This document shows, piece by piece, positions 33,407 through 42,654 of a stretch of 64,000 bases of DNA (position 1 is the first letter of the stretch; every line of letters begins with the position of its first letter). The notes beneath the pieces are model-generated. The model ran no database searches. It was not told where the DNA came from and worked only from the letters and a program-made list of their open reading frames with translations. This DNA comes from Dipteris shenzhenensis. Its lineage: Eukaryota; Polypodiophyta; Polypodiopsida; Gleicheniales. The position numbers and the translations under genes were made by a program. Where the stretch lies: the NCBI GenBank assembly GCA_047967505.1, contig CM106540.1. One strand, given 5' to 3'.

Positions 33407-35162
33407 ATGGACATCTCTGCCTCTGTGCCAGCCCCGTCTTCATCCCCGCCTCTGTCTGTACAGTTCCCTTCCGTACACTCCCCCACCGGGTCCCTGCTGT
33501 CCACCTCGTCTTCCGTACAGCTGTCGTCAGCTGTACGGATTTTCGTACCGCCCTCTTTCACTCAGCCTTCCAGTTCATCACCTGTACAGCCCCCTTTGCA
33601 GTTTCTGTCTCTTTTAGATCCTTCCGTACAGGATTTTGTCACTGCCGTACGGCTGTCCATACAGACTGTACGGCCATCTGTACAGACTGTACGGAAGACT
33701 GTGCAGTCCGTACAGCTTCATGCACAGCCTCCTCCCTCTTTCGTTTTCTCCACTTCGGCACCTACTTCTGCCCCTGCTCCTTCTCGCGTGTTTCTTCGCC
33801 GAAAGCATGGTGGTCTGCCTACCTCTCCTCTCACCAAATCGGCAAAGCTGGATGGTTCTAATGGCCCTTCTTCTTCACTCCAGCTGGATCTTCTTCGCAA
33901 ATTGTGCTCTACCTCTGTCACAGAAGTTCCTTCATCGAGTTTTCCACTTGTTTGCTCCATGGATTCTGCCCTTTTGGTCTCTAGTCTTCGAAAGGCTCAA
34001 CAATTTGGAGTCTGCCTCTACTTCATGGGCAGGGTTTTATCTTCTGTTCAGCTCCGCTGATGTTGCAGTGGGCCCGGATTATATTTCTTCCTTTGTCTTT
34101 TTAGGCAAAGGATTTTACTATGCCCAGTGCTCTTCAACTGAGGTGGTAGAACACCTTGTCAATGATGCTGGTGTTCCTGGAGCGGGTTTCTTTGCTTATG
34201 TTATGCCCTCGGATCCACTTTTTGATCCTTTTGCCACACTCCTCACTCAGTGTCCGGTTAGGATTACTCTCAAAGCACTGCCTGTGCCTTTTCTTCAACA
34301 TCTTTCAACTCTTGCAGCTTTTTTGGGAAGGCCTCTCCATATTCTGAGACAGGAGTTCTTGCAAGCCTCTCGTGATGTTCGTCTTTGCATTCTATGGGAC
34401 ATGACGCAGCCCGTGCCATCTACTTTGGATCTTGATTTGGGATTTGCTCATCCGATGTGCATCAGGCTCCATTTTGCATATTTCCCCACTGCATGTTATC
34501 GATGCCGACAGGTTGGCCATATCCAGGCCCATACCACTTGCTCCTATTTCAACTGTCAAGGATACTCTCCCTTCTCCTCCAGTTTCTGCCATGGCTTCTT
34601 TGGTGAAGTCATCTACTGTTCCGAAGCACTACTGGAGGAAAGTTGATAAATCATAGGCCAATCTTTCTCTTGCTGGAAAAGCTCAGGATTGCACTCTTGT
34701 TGAGCACCATTAGTTTCCCTCTTCTCAAGATACAGATGTCACCCTTGCAGAGGGCAAATTACAGGATGTGATGCATGCTATCTCTCAGGGTACTGCCCCT
34801 GCTCCTATTCAGACTGATCCTCCGAATGAAGTTCAAATACAGAACCCTATTTCATCGGATGTAGCCTCTTCATCAGAAGATACAGATGTTGAATTAGCTC
34901 CTACGCTTTCGATGCCTTTCAAAGTCTTCTTCTGTCAGGGATACAGAAGCAACTTTTTTACTGGAATCTTTTCATCCCATGTTACAACAAATTTTTGACC
35001 CTTTGATTCGAAAATTCCGGCTACTAGCCTATATCAAGAAGAATCATAAGGGCAAAAAACAGCTTGTTTTTATTGATGGTGTAGTTTCATCACTACATCA
35101 GTTTTTATAGAGCAACAATTTGAAGCTAGAGGATGTTGTGTTTGATTCTCCTCCAGCTTGAT
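33407..35162 (+). pseudogene. DUF4283/zinc-knuckle ORF1-like protein, unit 2
   Basis: ATG 33407 (MDISASVPAPSSSPP). Open to 34060, where an 8-bp deletion shifts the frame; the DUF4283-like part continues in the next phase to 34646. The zinc knuckle is cut after CYRCRQVGHI by a second deletion, so RNA binding through it would be lost. TAGs at 34654, 34711 and 35108 stand where unit 1 has CAA, CAG and CAG. The N-terminal Val-Gln/Val-Arg repeat is clearer than in unit 1 (33620-33715). Confidence 0.75.
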
Positions 35163-35183
35163 ATGTAACTTTTTAACTTGGCT

Positions 35184-35265
35184 ACCTCAGGACTTTTTGC
35201 TCTGAGGTTTTACTTGTAAAACTTTTTCCTTGTACTTATTGGTGGGTTTTTACCTCTTTTGAGGT
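35184..35265 (+). other. 3' hairpins of unit 2
   Basis: Same pair as unit 1: ACCTCAG...CTGAGGT at 35184-35208 and ACCTCTTTTGAGGT at 35252-35265. Confidence 0.65.
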
Positions 35266-35302
35266 TTCCCATAGAGAAATATAAAGATTTCACTAAAAAA
35301 AA

Positions 35303-35344
35303 GTGTGTGTGTGTGTGTGTGTGTGTGTTTGGTGTGTGTGTGTG
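35303..35344. repeat. GT tract between LINE-like units 2 and 3
   Basis: GT run interrupted once by TTTGG at about 35328-35332. Confidence 0.95.
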
Positions 35345-35357
35345 AAGGAGGTTCAAG

Positions 35358-36702
35358 ATGGTGCAAGGCTCTATGCCTTCTTTTCCATTTCTATCCAGTC
35401 CTTCGTCTCCAGCATCTCTAGCTGAGTTTGTGTCATCTTTTCCTTCATCTCCCAAGCCTTTCGTTCCTTCAATTTTTCAGTCCAGACTTTCATCGCCTCA
35501 TTTAGCTTCTGCTCCTTCATCTTCAACGTACCCTATCATTACAAATACTACCACCTTCATCTATTTTGAATTTGTGTTTTCAGCCTCCAACCCGGTTGTT
35601 TGCTCCGCTCTTGCTTCAAAGGCCCCGTTCATTTTCCAATCTCCTATTGTAGCATAATTTGTTTCACGAAGATTTTCTCGGACTCTGAAGTGGCCTGCTG
35701 TCTTTTGTACTTTTCCTCAGCATGAGAAGACTCAGTGTTTCAGATCTAGCAGTTTTCCTACTACGTCCACGAATTTGGATCTCCTCCATTCTTTATGCAA
35801 GGAGTTCGTTGTTCACAATCAAGTCTCAGGTTCTTCTATGCGCCGAGTTCTTTCCTCTAAATTCTTTTTCTAGAGGACAACAACTTGGTATTTGTCTTTA
35901 CTTTATGGGACGAGTTATGACAACTCCTATGCTACGTGCATGGTCTCGACAGCAATCGTTGGAGTAAATAAATTCAACTCCTTAGGCAGGGGTTTTTATT
36001 ATTCTGATTGTGTTGATGTGGAGACAATTTATTAGCTAGTTAATCACGGAGGTGGGTATTTTGCTTATGTCATGCCTTAGGACCCTCTCTTTGACCTAGC
36101 TCAGAATCTCACTCATTATTGCCCTATATGGGTCACCTTAAAAGCCTTGCCCAGTACCTCTCCTCCCACACATATCCTCTATTGTAGCTCTTTTGGGGAG
36201 AGTATTGCATCTTCCAAAGTGGGATTTTTTGGTCTCTAGCAGAGATATCCTAATTTGTATTTTGTGGGATATGGAGCAATCTGTACCTTCATGTTTGGGT
36301 ATTGATTATGGTTTGGAGGATCCTCTTCGCATTCTCTTATCTTTTTCTTCCTTCCCAAATGCGTGAAAGTGTAGACAAATTGGTCATTTTGCTTGAAGCT
36401 GCCCTTCACAATCATGTTAATCTGCTCATTCTATTCCTCAGACTACTACTCCTCTTCATTTTGATAAGATGCAATAGTTAGCCTCTCCATTTTCCCTGGA
36501 TACTTTCCATCCTTGGTTACCACACGTTTTTGACCCTGTGATTCAAAAGTTTCGGGTGCTTGCTTATCTTAAAAAGAATCACAAGGGTAAAAAACACCTT
36601 CATTTTATTGATGGTGATGTGGTTCCTTTACAATAGTTTTTGCATGCAAATAATCTCACTGTGGAGGATATTCTACTGGATGCCTCCCCTAGTGACTTGT
36701 AA
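35358..36702 (+). pseudogene. DUF4283-type ORF1-like protein, unit 3
   Basis: ATG 35358 (MVQGSMPSFPFLSSPSSPAS), open to 35657, then frame-broken. Recognisable pieces are YFMGRVMTTPMLRAW (about 35900-35945), GGGYFAYVMP and DPLFDLAQNLTHYCPIWVTLKALP (about 36050-36150), and the C-terminal LDTFHPWLPHVFDPVIQKFRV plus LKKNHKGKKHLHFIDGD (36500-36615) ending at TAA 36700-36702. The zinc knuckle is decayed (CRQIGHFA region at about 36370). The C-terminal module is the best-kept part across all three units. Confidence 0.65.
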
Positions 36703-36734
36703 ACTTTTTTATTGTTTTAGCTTTCACTTAGCCT

Positions 36735-36810
36735 CCTGGTTTTTCCCAGGGACCTGCTTGTAATCTTTTTACTTTTGTACTTCATGGTAGATTTTCACCT
36801 CTTCTGAGGT
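36735..36810 (+). other. 3' hairpins of unit 3
   Basis: CCTGGTTTTTCCCAGG (36735-36750), a hairpin with a different stem sequence from units 1 and 2, and ACCTCTTCTGAGGT (36797-36810), the same stem with one loop change. Confidence 0.55.
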
Positions 36811-36844
36811 TTCCCACATATAAATATAATATTTCACTAAAAAA

Positions 36845-36845
<1 letters not shown>

Positions 36846-36874
<29 letters not shown>
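36846..36874. repeat. (TG)n after LINE-like unit 3
   Basis: Dinucleotide run immediately behind the A-tail. Confidence 0.95.
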
Positions 36875-36876
<2 letters not shown>

Positions 36877-37758
36877 CAGAGTCTGATCACTGAAAGTAGG
36901 ATGGGGAAGAAAAGGTGTTTTCCAATGATGAGTGAAGCAAAGGGAGGGGTCTTCGGATCTTTTCCTTTGGAACCTTTCCTCTTCCCAAATGTTGGCCAGA
37001 ATGGAGACCTTAAATAACTTCAAACATTTAATGTCTAGAAGGATTACTTGAGAGTCTAATACATTGTTTCTCTCGAATGCGATATATACAAGAGTGAAGA
37101 GTTTTGGCCAACAAGACAATGCATTTTCAAGCAAGCACAGATAACTAAGAGTATGGGTACATAGATACTAAAAAGGTTTGAAAGTGGAGGGAGCAATTTC
37201 ATTTAAGCCTACAATTCACTGCTTGCGAGGTCTTTCACAAAGATTAGACAAGTGAAAAAATATATATTAGCACTAGCCCAAAATGGCCACAAAGGCAACG
37301 TAGGCAGGTTTTTAAGGTAGTGGAGGTGGCATGATGGGAATTTCATAAACAAATGGTGATAGGTGAACAAGAACCATGGAAGAATCAAGAAAAAAAGATG
37401 GATGGGATAGGCAATCATGGTGATGAGGAAATCTCTATATTCCTTATTTGTGATGTTGCACTCCAAGGCACCACTCCTTCTCTTATGAAGGTTGGAAAAG
37501 AGGCAATAGATCCTCATGGGAAATGATGATTGTGGCAACAACCAATCACTTTTGTATTTTACGACACCTGCTAAATCAAATTGAAGGTGAACCGAAAGTT
37601 TCCACAATGAACAACTCCAATTGACTTGCCCCTATGAGAACATCAATCGTAAGGGATGTGAGCTATAATCTAGAGCAGAGGTGGATTCTCACTAAATCAA
37701 ATTGAAGGTGAACTCAAAGTTGCCACAAGTATTGAGACTCAAATCCATGTCCCAAGAA
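36875..37758. other. unassigned DNA
   Basis: No gene seen. A short phrase (AAATTGAAGGTGAAC) recurs at about 37577 and 37698 with similar context, hinting at a decayed duplication. Confidence 0.35.
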
Positions 37759-37763
37759 AAGAA

Positions 37764-37820
37764 TATTGGGATATGTGTGATCAAGGGCTTCATGGTCAAT
37801 GTGTGCATCCACATTTATGT
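37764..37820 (+). repeat. 5' LTR remnant of the old element
   Basis: About 55 bp alignable with the start of the right LTR (GGGATATGTGTGATCAAGGGCTT). The rest is missing or replaced. Confidence 0.55.
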
Positions 37821-38103
37821 ATCTCCCTCAACAAAATGTTTGATATTATATGCTAGAAGGTGGTTGAATCGACAAGTGCTCATATAAAGTTGGTGACTAC
37901 ATCGTGTTCATTAGAAAGTGTGTCCTTTGCTGTTTTGACTAGCATATATAGACGATTTCATTTTTGATGAACTAGACAAATGCATACATATTGTGACAAT
38001 CGTATTTTCTTCCTTATGATTGAATGACAAATGTGGGAATCATTGATGCTTCTATTGAACAATGTATTGTATTATCACCCTCGGTTCACTTTAGCCATAG
38101 CAG

Positions 38104-38809
38104 ATGCATGAATATGTGGGCATGCCATCTGATCATCATGAGGACATGATTGACTATGAAGACATTATTGCTGAAGCAGAGGATGAGAACATACATGTAC
38201 CAGATATCTTTTGGCTAAGGTTTTCTTCAAAGGCTGATTTGTTGACACGTGGACAGATAATTTCCACCTTACAAAATCCCTATGCTAAGGTTTACATTGG
38301 CTGGTCAAACTTTAGTTTGATTGCATTTTTCAGCCATGAATGAATTAATTTGTAAAGGAGTAGACACTACCATTGTTTTATCAGCAAGTGCTAAGACCCT
38401 CTTAAAATCTGGTTGCTTTGAAGGTATATGGTATGCATTTGAGGTTTCTATTCTAGAGGCATATCTCATGGAGACTAAGGAGAGTGATCAAGGTGATTAC
38501 AACATCTTGGCAATCTATGCAGACAATGCAGTGATTTTAAAGACTAGAGAAGAAGAAGATGAGTACATTAGAAAGGAACCTTGCAAATTTTGTGGTTTAA
38601 CTGTACACACTATGGAGAATTGTCGCTTAAGAAAGCTATCCCTTGGTATGCTTGCCAAGAGACAAGCCCAAGAAGAGGAGAGGAATGACTCCTACTATAA
38701 CTCCAAAGTGAATGAAGCATATCTTGTTGAAGGAAAGACTCCATCAGCAAATGAAGAAACAAATTTTGTGGTAGATGTAGATTGGGCTTTCAGGAGTCCA
38801 ATATTTTGA
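38104..38809 (+). pseudogene. gag-like ORF with one zinc knuckle
   Basis: Two overlapping frames: 38104-38343 (MHEYVGMPSDHHEDMIDYED, acidic) and 38321-38809. The second contains CKFCGLTVHTMENC (about 38580-38621), a CX2CX4HX4C knuckle, in a charged Glu/Lys-rich context, as in retroelement Gag C-termini. No protease or RT motifs follow. I do not recognise the family. Confidence 0.45.
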
Positions 38810-38905
38810 ACTTTGGTCATCACTTGGTCATATAATAAATTTTGAGGTTCTTTTCCTGGATTAGTACTCCAAAAAGAATGTTATGGTTTTGATTTAGTCC
38901 ATATA

Positions 38906-39252
38906 TGTTGAGAGTTGTGGTGCCATGAGCACATGTAGAGCAAAGGTATGAGCAAAGGGTAAGCTGCCACATGGCATGGAGGAGATATCCCACATGTGAG
39001 CAAGCAAATGGATGTAAGTACCCTCACCTATAAAAGGGAGGTTCATTTGAAGTAATTCAATCAAGCACTTTGCACTATCTCAAGATTCTCTTTATGAGTC
39101 CAAGTTAATCTATCTTGGAACCTAATTGACTTGAGATACGTGTCATGAGCACTCTCTTCATCATGCTTGCACTTAGGTTGCATCCTCCTTAGATTAGTGT
39201 TGTATTAGGATGTTGTCTTAGTGACTAGGAGAGTAGGATCCTCACTTTGTCA
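38906..39252 (+). repeat. 5' LTR of the TR-GAG element
   Basis: TGTTGAGAGTTG...CACTTTGTCA. A TATA box (TATAAAAG, 39029-39036) lies in the middle, so transcription should start roughly 25-30 bp downstream. Confidence 0.96.
39029..39036 (+). promoter_or_regulatory. TATA box in TR-GAG 5' LTR
   Basis: TATAAAAG preceded by CTCACC. The same box is at 41762-41769 in the 3' LTR. Confidence 0.7.
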
Positions 39253-39264
39253 TGGTATCAGAGC
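39253..39264 (+). other. primer binding site of the TR-GAG element
   Basis: TGGTATCAGAGC directly abuts the 5' LTR (initiator Met-tRNA type). Confidence 0.96.
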
Positions 39265-40616
39265 TTAGGTCTAGTTCTCCTAGATTAGTTTTTAGATTGA
39301 GGTTGAGTGTTCTCTTTTAGTGTTCATTCTTTGATTCTCCCGTTGAAAGAATTCCGTCCATGAGAGTTGAAGATTTCCGTTCAATTCTTTTGTGAGAGTT
39401 CCATTGTGGAAAAGAGAGAGCTCTTGTGAGTCCACTCTTTGTGCTTAGAGAGTTGAGTTCATTGTGAGCTTGAGTGTTTCTTGCTGAGAGAGGAATTTCC
39501 ATCCATTCATTTGCCAAGAGAGAGAGATCCTTGTCCTTGCTTGAGAGAAAGACTTGTTAGTAGTATTCATTCAGACTTTTGAGAAAGAAAGCATTGAGCT
39601 TCTCCCTTCATCAAACGAAGCCAACTGCACTGTTAGCCTACAATAGCAATGGCCCTGCAAGCTCCAAAGGGAGACAAGGACCTCCACCTGCGGCTCCCTA
39701 GTCTCCAATGACCTCAGGCACTTCTTTCTCCAAATAGCAACTAGCATCCAAACGGTTTCTGTGCTTTAGCTCGCACGTCAAGCGTCCTTCAAGCCCATCT
39801 TACGCACAGCCTCCATTGACAGCAACAGCCGTCTCTTGAACAAGCAAGCAAGGCTCAAAGTGCCTCCTTTGAGCAGCTCGTAATACGGCTCACGATAGCT
39901 CTCAACCTCTCAGCTCGACCAGCAAGCCTCTGCATCAACGTCCATCTCGGCCAGCCTCTCTAAAGACGACCTCTGCCAGTAACTCCAAACCTCACAGGCC
40001 GGCCCGACCCTGCACGAACTACTGCAACGGCTCTGAAGCAAGCCACGACTACTTCCTACAGGCACGCTCCATCGCCTCGACTAAGGCTGCCTCTGCAAAC
40101 ATTCTACGACTCCCTGTTGCTCTCTTCTGCATCACGTAGCCTCTCCAGCCTAGAAGCTCCGTCGTCGTCGTCGCCATCACAATCGACAGCAGCTCCGTCG
40201 TCGCCTCAAATATTTTTTGCTAAGGTTCCATTGAATGACACGTGGCAGATAAGGTGGTCAAAGATTAACTATGGTTAGGTTAAGCTGCTTGGGTTAGTTT
40301 AACCATGGTAAAATTTATGTAACCTTGGGTTAACCAAGCTAGGTTAAAAGGTCACCATAGTGCCACCCAAGCATAGTCCCTTTGCAAGCACAGTTTGAAT
40401 TCTGCATGTGAATCCCTGTGCCACATCATCAAGACCCCCTCTTCTTCATAGAATCTTCGACAAGCCATAACTTGCAATCCAGGAGGAATTTGCACATGCT
40501 CCAAAAAGGAAAAGTGATCGCCTTTTTAAGCTCTACGTGCCTGTCAACTCAGATTTTCTATATGCAATTAGACACTGCTAGATTTGAAAGTATCATCAAC
40601 TGGTAAGACCTTTGCA
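39265..40616 (+). other. long leader of the TR-GAG element
   Basis: 1.35 kb without a credible ORF. 39265-39600 is rich in GAGAG/TTGAG. 39640-40210 is C/T- and CAGC-rich, higher in GC than its neighbours, with CCGTCGTCG-type triplets. 40260-40350 has repeated GGTTA/TAACC boxes. The middle piece could be captured host sequence. Confidence 0.5.
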
Positions 40617-41426
40617 ATGGCAATCCGCACACCAACTGTTGATAAGTTCACCGGGGAAGGATTTCACACATGGTCTACACAAATGAGATATCTCCTGATG
40701 CACCAAAAGCTTTGGAATACTGTAAAAGAAGACATACCCACTGCACAAAATGATGCCTGGAAGGAAAAAGATGAAGCAGCACTATCACTCATTGGATTGC
40801 ACTTAGGTCCAAACATAATTCATCATATAGACTCTAAGGATCATGCCAAGGATGCATGGGATGAGTTGAACACAGTGTTTGGTGCAAAAGCCAAAAACCA
40901 AGAAATCCATCTTAAGATTGAATTCTATGGTATGCACATGGGCTTCAATGAATCCATGGCACAATTTGTCAACAAAATCAAAAGCATTATGACTCAACTA
41001 GAGGGCATAAATGCAAAAGTAGGAGAGAAAGATGCACTTGCAATTCTCCTTAAAAGCATGCCTGCAGAGTATAGTTCATTGACAACCACTTTGAAGAATT
41101 TGCCAGATCCAAAGCTTGAAGAATGTGTATCCTCTCTTCTCGAAAAAGAAAGAGAGCTGAAGGCATCGACATCAACATCGACATCAACACACAATAGCTA
41201 TAATGAAGAACAAGCACTATTCAGTAAAACATCAGTGAAATGCTACCATTGCGGAAGGATGGGTCACTATCAAAGTGACTGCAGATTGAAGAACAAACCA
41301 AAGTGTCACCATTGCAAGAAGCTGGGACACAAGGAAGAAGATTGTAGATTGAAGAATCAACAAGTCAACTACGTGGAGTCATCATCAAGCCATGAGCTAA
41401 AAGGTGATATCAATGGAATGTATTGA
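40617..41426 (+). CDS. copia-type Gag, intact, two zinc knuckles
   Basis: I choose ATG 40617 (MAIRTPTVDKFTGEGF); the frame is open further upstream only through a TTG. 269 codons, no internal stop. N-terminal half is a copia-type Gag body (FTGEGFHTWSTQMRYLLMHQ, DHAKDAWDELNTVFGAKAKN, ESMAQFVNKIKSIM, LAILLKSMPAEYSSLTTTLK). Then two CX2CX4HX4C knuckles, CYHCGRMGHYQSDC and CHHCKKLGHKEEDC (about 41242-41346). Gag would form particles and bind the element's RNA. Terminates at TGA 41424-41426 with no protease after it. Confidence 0.9.
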   Translation: MAIRTPTVDKFTGEGFHTWSTQMRYLLMHQKLWNTVKEDIPTAQNDAWKEKDEAALSLIGLHLGPNIIHHIDSKDHAKDAWDELNTVFGAKAKNQEIHLKIEFYGMHMGFNESMAQFVNKIKSIMTQLEGINAKVGEKDALAILLKSMPAEYSSLTTTLKNLPDPKLEECVSSLLEKERELKASTSTSTSTHNSYNEEQALFSKTSVKCYHCGRMGHYQSDCRLKNKPKCHHCKKLGHKEEDCRLKNQQVNYVESSSSHELKGDINGMY

Positions 41427-41629
41427 AAAGCAAAAACCTTGCCAACCTTGCCTATATGTTTGTAATCAAACCTGACCACCTGAGAGTAGCTATGAAAGCA
41501 CCCAGGGGAGGTATTGATATGTAAAAACCACACTTTACCACCTTAAGTAGCAATGCATGCACTAAGGGGAGGTGATGGATTTGTAACTCACATCTGACCA
41601 CCTTGCAGTAGCCAAAGGGTTATGGCACC

Positions 41630-41638
41630 AAGGGGAGG
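41630..41638 (+). other. polypurine tract of the TR-GAG element
   Basis: AAGGGGAGG immediately before the 3' LTR. Similar tracts (AGGGGAGGT) also appear at about 41506 and 41558 with repeated TGACCACCT context, so this end of the interior is internally repetitive. Confidence 0.85.
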
Positions 41639-41985
41639 TGTTGAGAGTTGTGGTGCCATGAGCACATGTAGAGCAAAGGTATGAGCAAAGGGTAAGCTGC
41701 CACATGGCATGGAGGAGATATCCCACATGTGAGCAAGCAAATGGATGTAAGTACCCTCACCTATAAAAGGCAGGTTCATTTGAAGTAATTCAATCAAGCA
41801 CTTTGCACTATCTCAAGATTCTCTTTATGAGTCCAAGTTAATCTATCTTGGAACCTAATTGACTTGAGATACATGTCATGAGCACTCTCTTCATCATGCT
41901 TGCACTTAGGTTGCATCCTCCTTAGATTAGTGTTGTATTAGGATGTTGTCTTAGTGACTAGGAGAGTAGGATCCTCACTTTGTCA
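41639..41985 (+). repeat. 3' LTR of the TR-GAG element
   Basis: Same 347-bp sequence as the 5' LTR, followed by TSD ATATA (41986-41990). Confidence 0.96.
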
Positions 41986-42296
41986 ATATAGTCTTTGTAA
42001 ATCACTTTTGGTCACCATATGATGTGGGCCATGTGACGTGTTTGCTCCCATGGTACCTCTTACATACATGAGAAACTAGGTCCACACAAAGGCCTAAGAT
42101 TCATCCTTGTACATGCAAGGAAGATAACCATTTGGGGGGAGTCTATCCCACTTTTGTAAAACTTGACTCTTGGGCACCTTTGCTAGCATGAGATCATAGC
42201 CATAGATTTATCCTTGACCACCATGAGATGGCATGAGAAACTATGTGACTAGATGTATCCTTGACATAGCAAGAAGCAAACCCTTGAGGGGGGGTA

Positions 42297-42649
42297 TGTT
42301 GGGATATGTGTGATCAAGGGCTTGCTAGGTGCATGTGCACATCCACTAGCAGTCATATGGTTGTGTGTGTGTGTGTAGAAGAGGCACACTTAGTGCCATA
42401 GGCCATGACATAGGTGATGATGCAATGCAAAGGCCCCCACATCGGGTGGTGCCTATGATTGTGGAGTTCCTATGATTTAGGAGCTACCTCCTTTGATGTA
42501 GGAGAGGTGCCATTGATTTAGGCCACCCTCTCTCCATTTCTATAAAAGAGGGACTTCCCTCTCGCAATGAATGGAACACCCATTTGAATATCTCATGTGT
42601 TCTCACTCACCTCCATGATGAAGCTCTCCTCTCTTCCCAAGTTCCAACA
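42297..42649 (+). repeat. 3' LTR of the old element
   Basis: 353 bp, TGTTGG...CCAACA with a 6-bp inverted terminal repeat, and TATAAAAGAG at 42541-42550. Contains a GT run at 42364-42377. Confidence 0.75.
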
Positions 42650-42654
42650 AAGAA

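Larger units (their letters stand above)
33396..35302 (+). mobile_element. ORF1-only LINE-like unit 2
   Basis: Starts AGGAGTCGGCGATGG after the TG tract and ends with eight A's (35295-35302) before another GT tract. Well above 90% alike unit 1 by eye. It differs by small deletions: 8 bp near 34057 and about 22 bp in the knuckle near 34520. Confidence 0.75.
35345..36845 (+). mobile_element. ORF1-only LINE-like unit 3 (diverged)
   Basis: Same plan as units 1 and 2 but strongly diverged and more broken. It starts at the GT tract, has a DUF4283-like and C-terminal module, ends with seven A's (36839-36845), and is followed by a TG tract (36846-36874). Confidence 0.68.
38906..41985 (+). mobile_element. 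TR-GAG-type nonautonomous copia-like element, TSD ATATA
   Basis: Two 347-bp LTRs (38906-39252 and 41639-41985) that I can distinguish at only two positions (near 39037/41770 and 39140/41873) enclose a 2.4-kb interior with primer site, one gag ORF and polypurine tract but no pol. Target duplication ATATA is at 38901-38905 and 41986-41990. Copia-like Gag-only elements are known in plants as TR-GAG and depend on other elements for RT and integrase. The near-identical LTRs indicate recent insertion. Confidence 0.95.
37764..42649 (+). mobile_element. old LTR element (host of the TR-GAG insertion)
   Basis: The right LTR (42297-42649) starts TGTTGGGATATGTGTGATCA and ends CCAACA. The left end at 37764 starts TATTGGGATATGTGTGATCA and matches it for about 55 bp only, then diverges. 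The flanking 5-mers are AAGAA at 37759-37763 and 42650-42654. A G-rich polypurine tract (GAGGGGGGGTA) precedes the right LTR. Internally there is one gag-like coding region and no pol. The left LTR seems mostly deleted. Confidence 0.65.

Noticed and set aside
38104-38809. Host zinc-finger gene
   Set aside because: Single retroviral-type knuckle, no introns or promoter seen, and enclosed by LTR-element ends; treated as gag-like.
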